This document shows, in pieces, positions 1-7,884 of a stretch of DNA of 64,000 nucleotides. Both the position numbers and the translations under genes were made by a program. The notes under the pieces are model-generated. The model was given only the letters and a program-made list of their open reading frames with translations, did no database searches and was not told the origin of the DNA. Position 1 is the first letter of the stretch. The number at the start of each line of letters is the position of its first letter. Source of the DNA: Cohnella endophytica (lineage in GTDB: Bacteria; Bacillota; Bacilli; Paenibacillales; Paenibacillaceae); the NCBI RefSeq assembly GCF_003628305.1, contig NZ_RBZM01000003.1, positions 124,001 through 188,000 of the forward strand. The letters are read 5' to 3'.

Positions 1-2
1 GA

Positions 3-1133
3 GGGCTTGCGGTTGTGCTTATTTTGTTGATCGCGGTCATGCTTCATCGCAGAATCGTCGTCCCGCTTGTCGGCTTCGAACGGTTCCTGGACGAAGTCGC
101 AGACGGACAATTGTCCGTACAGCTTCCCGACAAGGTTAGACGCAGGGGAGACGAGATCGGATCCATTGCGCGTTCGTTAATGGAAATGGTCGAGCATCTT
201 AAGCAGCTCGTAACGGGCATACGTTCGACGGCTTCGGACAGTTCGTCGGCCGCGACGCGTTTGACAGGCGAGACGGATGCCGCCGCTTCGGGAGCGAACC
301 GTATAGCCGATTCCATGCGCGAAGTAGCGGCGGGAGCCGATTCACAGGCTCAAGGCATGAAAAGGGGCGCCGAAGTTACCCGGGAAATACAGACGAGCAT
401 GATGATAATCAGCGATCGGACGGCCTCCGTTGCGGCCGTCTCGGAGCAAGCGACGCAACAGGCGGAAGAAGGCAATCAAATTGTAACGCTCGCGGTGGAG
501 CAGATGGAGCGGATTGCCGCCTCGGCGGGCAACTCGGTTAGCGAAGCGTTCGAGCTTCACGAGAAATCGGAACAAATCGGCAAGATGGTCGAAGCGATTT
601 CCGGCATCGCCTACCGGACGAACTTGCTCGCGCTGAACGCGAACATCGAAGCAAGCAGGGCGGGCGAGCATGGTCGGGGATTCGCCGTCGTGGCGGGAGA
701 GGTCAGGAAGCTAGCTAGTCAATCGGACCAGACGGCTGCCGAGATTAGACGGGAAGTCGAAGCGATTCAATCCGTCATCGCTTCGGTAAAAGCGAAGATC
801 GAAGACGGATATCGGGAGACGCAGAGTGGAGCGACGATCGTTAAGGATGCGGGGAACGCGTTCCGTAATATCTCCGAGGGAGTAAAGGATATGGAGGCCG
901 AGCTGCGGGAAATTTCCTCGGCTAGCCAGGAAATCGGAGCTCAAGTGGAGGAGTTATCGGCTCTGGTTGACCAGACGGAAGCGATCTCCGAGTCGAGCGC
1001 CCAACGTTCGCAGGATGTCGCGGACATCGCGGAATCCCAGATGGGATCCGTGAGGATGGTGGCCGATGCCATGGTGTCTCTCTCCAAGCGCATCCGCGAT
1101 CTCGAACTTGAAGTCAATCGCTTTAAACTGTAA
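3..1133 (+). CDS. Methyl-accepting chemotaxis protein, 5'-truncated by the window edge
   Basis: The frame is open to the left edge, so the sensor domain and first membrane segment lie outside. What remains starts inside a hydrophobic segment ([14 protein letters not shown]), followed by a HAMP linker (about residues 15-70) and a long coiled-coil MCP signalling domain. The hairpin tip reads [20 protein letters not shown], close to the very conserved family motif, but with Arg where most receptors have Gln (IA[10 protein letters not shown]). The C-terminus ends in LEVNRFKL without a CheR/CheB tether. The protein is expected to signal to CheA/CheW at the membrane. A perfect hairpin follows the stop. 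The ligand cannot be inferred. Confidence 0.93.
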   Translation, partial: GLAVVLILLIAVMLHRRIVVPLVGFERFLDEVADGQLSVQLPDKVRRRGDEIGSIARSLMEMVEHLKQLVTGIRSTASDSSSAATRLTGETDAAASGANRIADSMREVAAGADSQAQGMKRGAEVTREIQTSMMIISDRTASVAAVSEQATQQAEEGNQIVTLAVEQMERIAASAGNSVSEAFELHEKSEQIGKMVEAISGIAYRTNLLALNANIEASRAGEHGRGFAVVAGEVRKLASQSDQTAAEIRREVEAIQSVIASVKAKIEDGYRETQSGATIVKDAGNAFRNISEGVKDMEAELREISSASQEIGAQVEELSALVDQTEAISESSAQRSQDVADIAESQMGSVRMVADAMVSLSKRIRDLELEVNRFKL

Positions 1134-1144
1134 AACGGAAGCAA

Positions 1145-1180
1145 AAAAGGGTTGAGCAGCTAACGCTGCTCAACCCTTTT
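1145..1180. terminator. Bidirectional terminator between the chemoreceptor gene and the HxlR gene
   Basis: A perfect 16-bp inverted repeat (AAAAGGGTTGAGCAGC / GCTGCTCAACCCTTTT) with a 4-base loop sits between two convergent genes. A/T runs on both flanks let it work in both directions. Confidence 0.9.
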
Positions 1181-1191
1181 AACTTGCGGCG

Positions 1192-1500
1192 CTACATCCA
1201 CGCTTCGCCCCAATTTTGAATGGAAGTAATGACTTCCTCGAGATTGCGGCCTTTCTCGGACAACTCATATTCAATGCGTACCGGCATTTCCGGATACACG
1301 GTTCTCGTGAGAATTCCGGAAGCTTCCAGCTCCTTCATGCGGTCGGTCAGCATTTTGTCGCTCATGTCGGGTATTTGTTCCTTAATGTCCTTGAAGCGTT
1401 TCGGACCGCCTAACAATACGCGGATGATGAGCCCTGTCCATTTTTTGCCCAATAACTCAGCTGCAGACTCGTATTTGGGGCACATTTTGGAATAGTCCAT
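1192..1500 (-). CDS. HxlR-family winged-helix transcriptional regulator
   Basis: This 102-residue protein is almost entirely the HxlR DNA-binding domain: an N-terminal MCPKYESAAELLGKKW segment, then the recognition region around RFKDIKEQIPDMSDKMLTDRMKELE and the wing (VRIEYELSEKG). The Cys at residue 7 is at the place where HxlR members such as HypR carry a redox-sensing Cys; redox sensing is inferred here. It is divergent from a pirin gene across 166 bp holding repeated AAAAGTAAGT motifs, which suggests control of itself and of pirin. ATG start with a G-rich Shine-Dalgarno (AAGGGGGG) just upstream. Confidence 0.9.
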   Translation of the reverse strand: MDYSKMCPKYESAAELLGKKWTGLIIRVLLGGPKRFKDIKEQIPDMSDKMLTDRMKELEASGILTRTVYPEMPVRIEYELSEKGRNLEEVITSIQNWGEAWM

Positions 1501-1543
1501 ACCGATTCCCCCCTTTATATCTATATTAGCATACTCACTTCAG

Positions 1544-1592
1544 AAAAGTAAGTAATATCTTTATATTATTAAGTAGCTTGACAAAAGTAAGT
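1544..1592. promoter_or_regulatory. Repeated AAAAGTAAGT motifs, candidate HxlR operator
   Basis: The 10-mer AAAAGTAAGT occurs at 1544-1553 and again at 1583-1592, with a shorter AAAAGTAA just after. The second copy overlaps the -35 region of the pirin promoter and the first lies in the promoter region of the divergent HxlR gene. This placement fits a repressor or redox regulator acting on both genes. Binding is inferred. Confidence 0.45.
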
Positions 1593-1606
1593 GATAAAAG
1601 TAAAAT
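1578..1606 (+). promoter_or_regulatory. Sigma-A-type promoter of the pirin gene
   Basis: TTGACA at 1578-1583 and TAAAAT at 1601-1606 are separated by 17 bp, a near-consensus vegetative promoter about 60 bp upstream of the pirin start codon. Confidence 0.65.
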
Positions 1607-1666
1607 GAATTCATAAGAACGGATTGTACATGGACCAATAAATCGGAATAGAGGAGGCGTTAATCG

Positions 1667-2371
1667 ATGATCTCGATCCAACGCGCTGACGAACGTTACT
1701 CCGCCGACCATGGTTGGTTGAAGTCTAACTTTAGTTTTTCATTCGCCGATTATTATGATCCAAAATACATGCAATTCGGACCGATGAGGGTGCTTAACGA
1801 CGACTCCATCGCGGCATCGGAAGGTTTCGGAATGCATCCCCACAGAGAAATGGAAATCGTTACTCTCGTGCTTAACGGAGTGCTCGAGCATAAAGATAGC
1901 CTAGGCAATCGGGCGGTAACTTCGTGGGGCGGCATTCAGCGGATGTCAGCGGGCACCGGCGTATTTCATTCGGAATACAACATATCTCCGGACGAACAAT
2001 TGGATTTGCTTCAGATGTGGTTTATGCCTAACGTCAAAGGAGTAGAGCCCTCCTACGAAACGACGGAATTCGATACGAACGGGTTGAAAGACCGCTGGGT
2101 ACCGATCGTTTCCTCGAACGGAGTAGAAGGCAAAGTCGCGAGCTTGCATCAGGATATGTCGATGTACTTGTCGGAGCCTTCGGCGGGAAAAACGATAACT
2201 TATAAGCAATTAGCGGGAAGGAAAGCGTTCCTGTTCGTGCTGGAAGGCGAGGTCGGCGTTAACGGCGAAGTTGTGCTGGGACGACGCGACGCGGCCAGAA
2301 TCGAAGACGTGCCGGAGTTAACGATCGCAAGCGCGGGGGGCGCGCGTATTTTATTGATCGATTTGCCTTAA
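1667..2371 (+). CDS. Pirin-family bicupin protein (YhhW-type)
   Basis: This 234-residue protein has the pirin layout: an N-terminal cupin with HPHREMEIVTLVLNG (metal-binding HxH and Glu) and HSEYN, and a degenerate C-terminal cupin. Bacterial relatives (E. coli YhhW) bind a divalent metal and some show quercetin 2,3-dioxygenase activity in vitro; the physiological substrate is not known. It is cytoplasmic with no signal peptide. The neighbouring divergent HxlR gene suggests induction by an electrophile or oxidant. A good Shine-Dalgarno (GAGGAGG) precedes the ATG. Two hairpins lie downstream. Confidence 0.9.
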   Translation: MISIQRADERYSADHGWLKSNFSFSFADYYDPKYMQFGPMRVLNDDSIAASEGFGMHPHREMEIVTLVLNGVLEHKDSLGNRAVTSWGGIQRMSAGTGVFHSEYNISPDEQLDLLQMWFMPNVKGVEPSYETTEFDTNGLKDRWVPIVSSNGVEGKVASLHQDMSMYLSEPSAGKTITYKQLAGRKAFLFVLEGEVGVNGEVVLGRRDAARIEDVPELTIASAGGARILLIDLP

Positions 2372-2489
2372 GCGAGTTCTCGCATTTCCCGATAGGCTTC
2401 ATTTGTTACACAAATGAAATATTTCTGTGATATTCCTGTCGCAGTGGTGGGCTATTATAATTAACAAGACCCCCTTTTTTCATATTCTT

Positions 2490-2524
2490 GAAGCCTGCCA
2501 CCGTTGGCGGGCTTCCTTTTTTTT
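2490..2524 (+). terminator. Rho-independent terminator after the pirin gene
   Basis: GAAGCCTGCC / GGCGGGCTTC form a 10-bp stem (one G-U pair) with a 6-base loop, followed by a run of T. Confidence 0.85.
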
Positions 2525-2526
2525 GT

Positions 2527-2555
2527 ACGACGACCTGATGTCGTCGTTTTTTTAT
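2527..2555 (+). terminator. Second, tandem terminator-like hairpin
   Basis: ACGACGA / TCGTCGT form a perfect 7-bp stem with a 7-base loop, followed by a T run. It starts 2 bp after the T run of the previous terminator. Confidence 0.7.
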
Positions 2556-2785
2556 TATTAGCCCAATCGAACTTGATAGACGCGTCAGGTCGCTTTTTAT
2601 CCGCAAAAGCGGAACAAAGCACACCCATTTGAAACTATGACGTTTAAGCGCAATAATCTTCAAACTTTCGATTCATGAAATGCCGAATAAAATGCACCAA
2701 ATCGGAAAACAGAGAAATGTCGAAACGAACGTTCTCCCACCATAATTGAAAGCGTAACCATTCATGTTTTCAAGGGGGACTAACA

Positions 2786-4165
2786 GTGAGAATTACGTTC
2801 AAGCTTACGAAAGGAATCGTCTTGATCGCGTTTGCGGCTTTTATCCTGTCGGCTTGCGGATCGAAAAACAACAACGACGCCTCGCCCAGCGCCAGCGGCG
2901 CTCCGTCGCCCTCGGCACAGGCCAGCGAATCCGCGAGTCCGAGCGACAGTCCATCCGCATCCGCGTCGGCGTCGCCGAGCGATGAGCCTCAAGTAACCGT
3001 GGAATTCTGGCACGCATACGGCGAAGGAGAAGAAAAGGTACTGCTCGAGCAAGTGATACCGAAATTCGAGTCGGTATACCCGAGCATCAAGATCCACGCC
3101 ACACGCATGCCGACCGAGAATCTCGACCAGCAGGTGCTGACGGCAGTAGCCGGCGGTACGCCTCCGGATATTATGCGAATGGACAATACATGGGTATCGA
3201 ATATGGCAAAGCAGGGCGCGCTGCAAGAAATCTCCGGATTCCCGGACGCGCAGGCGATACTCGACAACTCGTTCAAGGGCACGGTCGACACGAATCTGTA
3301 CAAAGGCAAATATTACGGAGTACCACTGGATACGAACACCCGCGTCGCCATCTATAACCAAGACCTGCTTGCCAAAGCCGGAGCCACCGAGGCTCCGAAG
3401 ACGATCGACGAACTCGTGGATCTCGCGCGCAATATTAAGAAACAGGGCAAGTTCTCGGGAATTACGATAGGCGGCACTAACGTATGGGATTTCTCGGCCT
3501 GGTTCTGGACGCTAGGAGGCCAGTACACGGATCCCGATTATACGAAAGCAACCGGCTACCTGAATTCCGACGCCAGCGTCAAAGCTCTAGATACGATCTA
3601 TGGATGGTACAAAGAGGGACTGCTAGCGCCTCCTATTCTCGGCGGCCAGCCCGGAACCTGGGAAGGATTGCGCGGCGACAAAGGCAAAGCGCCTTCCTAC
3701 ATGATGATTACCGACGGTCCCTGGTTTTTCTCGTTGATCGGAGATGCGGACACGAAAGGCAAAATGTTGCCGGCCGTCATGCCGGCTGGCCCCGACGGCC
3801 AGAGCCACTCGGTCATCGGCGGCGAAGATTTGGTGTTATTCAACGGCGCGAAACAGCCGGATGCGGCTTGGAAGTTCGCGCAGTTCATGACGTCGACGGA
3901 AATTCAAGTTCTGCTGGCGAAGCAGACCGGCCAAATTCCGACGAACAAAGATGCGGCTCAAGCCCCCGAGCTCAAAGACGTATGGTATTTGCAAGCATAC
4001 GTAGATCAGCTGGCTACGGCCTATACGCGCACGCCTAGCCCGAATGCCAATAAAATCAACGACGCCATCGGAGCCGCCTTTGAATCCGTATTTCGCGGCA
4101 AAGCGAAATCCAAGGATGCGCTCGACAAAGCGGCTTCGCAAATCGACGGCTTTCTGAACGAATAA
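2786..4165 (+). CDS. Sugar ABC transporter solute-binding lipoprotein
   Basis: This 459-residue protein is an extracellular family 1 solute-binding protein (MalE/UgpB type). A lipoprotein signal ends in FILSAC, with Cys24 as lipidation site, followed by a 45-residue Ser/Ala/Pro linker that should tether it to the outer face of the membrane. The mature part begins VEFWHAYGEGEEK and has the typical PPDIMRMDNTW and GPWFFSL segments. It starts with GTG after AAGGGGG. It heads an operon with two permeases and a GH66 enzyme, so its likely ligand is an alpha-glucan oligosaccharide such as an isomalto-oligosaccharide. It resembles the second binding protein at 11308-12588. Confidence 0.93.
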   Translation: MRITFKLTKGIVLIAFAAFILSACGSKNNNDASPSASGAPSPSAQASESASPSDSPSASASASPSDEPQVTVEFWHAYGEGEEKVLLEQVIPKFESVYPSIKIHATRMPTENLDQQVLTAVAGGTPPDIMRMDNTWVSNMAKQGALQEISGFPDAQAILDNSFKGTVDTNLYKGKYYGVPLDTNTRVAIYNQDLLAKAGATEAPKTIDELVDLARNIKKQGKFSGITIGGTNVWDFSAWFWTLGGQYTDPDYTKATGYLNSDASVKALDTIYGWYKEGLLAPPILGGQPGTWEGLRGDKGKAPSYMMITDGPWFFSLIGDADTKGKMLPAVMPAGPDGQSHSVIGGEDLVLFNGAKQPDAAWKFAQFMTSTEIQVLLAKQTGQIPTNKDAAQAPELKDVWYLQAYVDQLATAYTRTPSPNANKINDAIGAAFESVFRGKAKSKDALDKAASQIDGFLNE

Positions 4166-4272
4166 ACGACCGGTCTCAACAGTAAAAAACAACGGAAAGC
4201 AACGAGAGGCGGCCAGCCGAACGCGACATGCGGCCGGCTGCCTCTTGCCGACCGGAAAGGAAGGCCCCGCCA

Positions 4273-5169
4273 ATGCGCAAAGCGCTAAAGCAATACGCCC
4301 AAGTGTCGCCTTACCTCGTTGTCGGTCTCGCGCTGACGCTCGCTTTCGTGCTTTACCCCATGGCGAAAGGGATGTACATTAGCTTTTTCCATTACAACGT
4401 CATTAAGCCGGAGACGAGCGAGTCGGCCGGTTTATCTAATTTTAAGCATGTTTTTACCGATCCGATGATCGGCACCGCGCTGCGCAATTCTCTGCTCATG
4501 GCGATTGTCACCGTGCCCGGCCAATGGATCGCCGGCATCGTGCTCGCGCTGCTCATTCAGATGAAAACGGTGCGCCTTAAGGTGTTCTGGAGGCTTATTT
4601 ACTACGTGCCCGTCATCAGCTCGTGGATCGTTGTTTCGTACTTGTTCCGGTTTCTGTTCGCTGACGGGCACGAGGGCATGATCAACTACTTGCTCGTCGA
4701 TATCCTCCATTTGATCGGCGAGCCGATCGGCTGGCTGCAGAATACGGGGACGGCCAACCTCGTCGTCTGGCTCGTCAGCATTTGGAAGGGGGCCGGCTGG
4801 GTTATGGTGCTCTACCTCGCTGCGCTTCAATCGATTCCCAGGTCGCTGTACGAAGCCGCCGAGATCGACGGGGCACGGCCTGCCGCCGCGTTCTTGAATA
4901 TTACCCTTCCGCTTGTTCGTCCGCTCACCGCTTATGTGATTATTAACCTGGTTAACGGAGCGATTCAAGCTTTTATCCAAGTGTACGCGATTACCCAAGG
5001 GGGACCGATGGACAGCACGCAATTGCTGAACACGTACCTTTATAAGCAGGCGTTCCAATATTTCGATTTCGGATATGCTTCCGCCATCAGCGTTTGCCTT
5101 GGGGTGCTGATTTTTGCCCTGACTTATACGCAGCAACGCTCCATCGGCCGCGACCGGATCGAATTTTAA
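4273..5169 (+). CDS. Sugar ABC transporter permease, MalF/AraP type
   Basis: About 298 residues with six predicted membrane segments. The cytoplasmic EAA loop that docks the ATPase is clear (EAAEIDGARPAAAFLNITLP). I chose ATG 4273 because AAAGGAAGG lies just upstream and the protein then begins MRKALKQYAQVSPYL, typical of the family; an in-frame ATG at 4228 would add 15 unlikely residues. It follows the binding-protein gene by about 105 bp and pairs with the next permease. Confidence 0.93.
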   Translation: MRKALKQYAQVSPYLVVGLALTLAFVLYPMAKGMYISFFHYNVIKPETSESAGLSNFKHVFTDPMIGTALRNSLLMAIVTVPGQWIAGIVLALLIQMKTVRLKVFWRLIYYVPVISSWIVVSYLFRFLFADGHEGMINYLLVDILHLIGEPIGWLQNTGTANLVVWLVSIWKGAGWVMVLYLAALQSIPRSLYEAAEIDGARPAAAFLNITLPLVRPLTAYVIINLVNGAIQAFIQVYAITQGGPMDSTQLLNTYLYKQAFQYFDFGYASAISVCLGVLIFALTYTQQRSIGRDRIEF

Positions 5170-5183
5170 GAGGAGAAGCGCCC

Positions 5184-6011
5184 ATGAAAAAACTCGAAAC
5201 AACGCTCGTTCACCTTCTGCTCGTCATCGGAATCATCGTCGTCATCGGACCTTTTGCTTATATGGTCCTTACTTCGCTGACGACCGATAACTACAGCCTT
5301 CCCAGTCCGCAGAAGCTGATGACCGACACGAAAACGCTTGGCAACTTTGCGCAAGCGTGGGGGAAAAACCATTTTCAGCTCTACTTTCGCAATAGTATCG
5401 TCGTCACGGGATTCACGTTGCTATTCTCGTTGACATTGTCATCCTGCATGGCTTATGCGTTCGCCAGATTCGAATTTCCGGGCAAGGAAAAGCTGTTTCG
5501 GCTGTTCGTCTTCACGCTGTTCGTGCCGGCCATCATAAATATCATTCCGCAGTTCACCATTCTCAAAAGCTTGCGCCTGGTCGACAGCTATTCCGGGCTC
5601 ATTCTGTTGTACGTGGGCTCCGGGCTTGTCGGCAGCACGTTTTTTTTGCGCGGTTTTTTTGAGCGGATCCCTCGCGAGCTGGAGGAATCGATCGTCATCG
5701 ACGGAGGCGGACGCTTCACCATTTTTCGTTCCATCTACATTCCGTTGTCGCTGCCCGCGCTCGGTACGCTGGCGATTTTCTCGTTCCAGGGAACATGGGA
5801 CGAATTCGTCGTCGCGCTTACCGTCATGAAATCGGAAGCCCATCGAACGTTGCCCATCGCGCTGCAACTGTTCCGCGGACAATATGTTTCGTTCTACGGG
5901 CTGTTCTTCGCGGCTTCGATCATCGCGCTTATTCCGACGATTATCGTTTTTCTCGTTTTCCAGAAGCAGTTCGTGAAGGCCAATCTCTCGGATGGCAGCT
6001 TGAAAAACTAA
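5184..6011 (+). CDS. Sugar ABC transporter permease, MalG type
   Basis: About 275 residues and six predicted membrane segments, with the EAA-type loop EESIVIDGGGRFTIFRSIYI and the usual LPLSLPAL-like continuation. Start ATG 5184 (MKKLETTLVHLLLV) follows AAGAGGAGAAG; the frame is open further upstream, but that part overlaps the previous permease. It should form the membrane heterodimer with the preceding permease. No ATP-binding subunit gene is in the locus, so a shared MsmX/MsmK-type ATPase encoded elsewhere is probably used. Confidence 0.93.
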   Translation: MKKLETTLVHLLLVIGIIVVIGPFAYMVLTSLTTDNYSLPSPQKLMTDTKTLGNFAQAWGKNHFQLYFRNSIVVTGFTLLFSLTLSSCMAYAFARFEFPGKEKLFRLFVFTLFVPAIINIIPQFTILKSLRLVDSYSGLILLYVGSGLVGSTFFLRGFFERIPRELEESIVIDGGGRFTIFRSIYIPLSLPALGTLAIFSFQGTWDEFVVALTVMKSEAHRTLPIALQLFRGQYVSFYGLFFAASIIALIPTIIVFLVFQKQFVKANLSDGSLKN

Positions 6012-6023
6012 GGAGGTATTTTC

Positions 6024-7790
6024 TTGTTAACTATGCCGCGGCTCTATTTGCTGCCAGACAAAGCCCAGTACAAGCCGGGGGAGGAGGTTCGAATTCGAGT
6101 AGAATTGCGCGAACCTGCGAGTTCGACGTTAGCCTTGCGATTCTGCTGGCGCGTTTGCGAGTTGGATCAAATCGTATTCGACGGCGAAGGCGAACTGCTT
6201 CTCAGCCGGCAAGGAATACTTTCGGGCGACATAAAGCTTCCGGGATTCGCCGATTGTAGCGCGTTCGGGGTTTTCGCGATCGCGGAGATCGAAGGAGGCG
6301 AAAGTTCCGAAGTATATGGAGAGACGGCGTTCGACGTCGCCCGTCATTGGAGCGAAGCCCCCCGTTACGGCTTCTTAAGCGACTTTTCTCCCGGGGGTCA
6401 CGACGATGGCGCTGCCGATTTTTTGCTCGGGCGGCATCTGAACGTCGTACAATTTTACGATTGGATGTACCGGCACGATAAGCTGCTATCGGATGAGGAA
6501 CCGTTTACCGATCCGCTCGGGCGAACCGTCTCTCTTGCTGCCGTGCAACGTAAAATAACGGCGCTGCGGGAGAGGGGAATCGCCTCGTTCGCGTACGCCG
6601 CCGTGTACGCAAGCTTGCCGGACTATGCGCGGGAGCATCCGGAGCAGCTGTTGTACCGGAATGACGGCACCCCCTTCAGCCTCGGCGATTATTTCTACAT
6701 TATGGACATCTCGCCAGGTTCGGCGTGGACGGAGCATGTGACGGACGAGTTCCGGATGGCGATCGATTGGGGGTTCGACGGGCTACACCTTGACCAGTAC
6801 GGCTTTCCCAAGCGAGCGATTCGCAAGACGGCCGACGGCGATTCGGAAGCCGTGCGGCTATCCGAGCTGTATCCGGCGCTGATCGGACGCGCCCGGGAGA
6901 AGCTTCCGGAGGCCGGGCTTATTTTCAATAACGTCGGAACGTATCCCGTCCATACGACGGCGGAAGCCGCGCAGGACGCGATTTATATCGAGGTGTGGGA
7001 TCCCGTCTCGCGGCTTCGGGATTTGTACTCGCTTATCCGGCGCACAAGGGCTTTGTCGCGTAAGCCGATCATTCTCGCCGCGTATTTGCCCGCCTTTCAC
7101 CCGGATCGCCCCGCAATCCCGGAACAAGCGGAGATCGGGGCAATCGTAACGATGGCGACGATATTCGCTTCGGGCGCCTACCATTTGCTGCTCGGAGAGA
7201 ACGGCGGCGTGCTGGCCGATCCCTATTATCCGAAATACGGTCAATCCTCGGCGGCTTTCCGCGAAAGGATTTCCCGTTATTATGATTTCATCGTAATGTA
7301 CCGCGAGTTGCTGTTCGATCCATCGCTTGACGATTGGACCGATGCTTTCACCGGAGGGATCAACAACGAGCTGCGGTTCGGCACAGCCGAAGGCGATGTC
7401 GTATTCTCGACGGAAGCAAAGACGGGTGTCGTATGGACGTTAGCGAAAGAGAAGGAAGACGTTTACGTCATCCACCTCGTAAACTTGACCGGACTCGATA
7501 ATGATACTTGGCACGCGCCTAAGGCGAGCGGTCCCGAACCGGTCGAAGGCATAACCATGACGGTGGAGGTCATCGAGCAAATCGAAGGCATCTTTGCCGC
7601 TACGCCCGATGGCGATTCCATTGTATCACGGCCGCTTGCTTACGATTGGGTGCGCCAAGATGACCATGGCCTCTTCGTCAGTTTTACGCTGAATCGTCTC
7701 GATTATTGGACCGTCGTCTACATCCGGCTTCGCTCCGGAAAGCCATCCGAAGCTTTCGATTCGAAAGCATTTCCCGTCCATGAAGGATGA
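6024..7790 (+). CDS. Glycoside hydrolase family 66 protein (dextranase/cycloisomaltooligosaccharide glucanotransferase type), apparently intracellular
   Basis: This 588-residue protein has a GH66 layout: N-terminal Ig-like domain (about 1-100), a catalytic (beta/alpha)8 barrel (about 110-430) and a C-terminal beta domain. GFDGLHLDQYG places a candidate nucleophile at Asp257, and YIEVWDP a candidate acid/base at Glu323, similar in context and spacing to known GH66 enzymes. There is no signal peptide, whereas characterised dextranases and CITases are secreted, so it probably acts on imported isomalto-oligosaccharides. The TTG start at 6024 is 7 bp after a perfect TAAGGAGG that overlaps the permease stop; ATG 6033 is the alternative. 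Confidence 0.85.
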   Translation: MLTMPRLYLLPDKAQYKPGEEVRIRVELREPASSTLALRFCWRVCELDQIVFDGEGELLLSRQGILSGDIKLPGFADCSAFGVFAIAEIEGGESSEVYGETAFDVARHWSEAPRYGFLSDFSPGGHDDGAADFLLGRHLNVVQFYDWMYRHDKLLSDEEPFTDPLGRTVSLAAVQRKITALRERGIASFAYAAVYASLPDYAREHPEQLLYRNDGTPFSLGDYFYIMDISPGSAWTEHVTDEFRMAIDWGFDGLHLDQYGFPKRAIRKTADGDSEAVRLSELYPALIGRAREKLPEAGLIFNNVGTYPVHTTAEAAQDAIYIEVWDPVSRLRDLYSLIRRTRALSRKPIILAAYLPAFHPDRPAIPEQAEIGAIVTMATIFASGAYHLLLGENGGVLADPYYPKYGQSSAAFRERISRYYDFIVMYRELLFDPSLDDWTDAFTGGINNELRFGTAEGDVVFSTEAKTGVVWTLAKEKEDVYVIHLVNLTGLDNDTWHAPKASGPEPVEGITMTVEVIEQIEGIFAATPDGDSIVSRPLAYDWVRQDDHGLFVSFTLNRLDYWTVVYIRLRSGKPSEAFDSKAFPVHEG

Positions 7791-7838
7791 AGGATAAAAG
7801 ATTCAAGCGGATTCACATCACCCGACGATCGGGCCCTG

Positions 7839-7847
7839 TGCTATACT
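7839..7847 (+). promoter_or_regulatory. Extended -10 promoter element before the sensor kinase gene
   Basis: TGCTATACT matches the extended -10 (TGnTATAMT) about 38 bp before the kinase ATG. No good -35 is visible at the normal distance, which extended -10 promoters tolerate. Confidence 0.5.
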
Positions 7848-7884
7848 GATCATACAAATTCTCGCGAAATCGGCTGGTACGCCT

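Larger units (their letters stand above)
2372..2785. other. Gene-free 414-bp interval with tandem hairpins and the upstream region of the sugar ABC operon
   Basis: No convincing gene is visible. The interval holds two consecutive terminator-like hairpins (2490-2524 and 2527-2555), then AT-rich sequence with a possible -10 (TAAAAT at 2688-2693). The sequence TGAAAGCGTAACCA at 2747-2760 resembles a degenerate catabolite-responsive element (two mismatches to TGWAANCGNTNWCA), which would suit a sugar operon. The GTG start of the binding-protein gene follows AAGGGGG. Confidence 0.5.

Noticed and set aside
2406-2663. 85-residue minus-strand frame in the gap after pirin
   Set aside because: It runs through two terminator hairpins and resembles nothing known; no convincing ribosome site.
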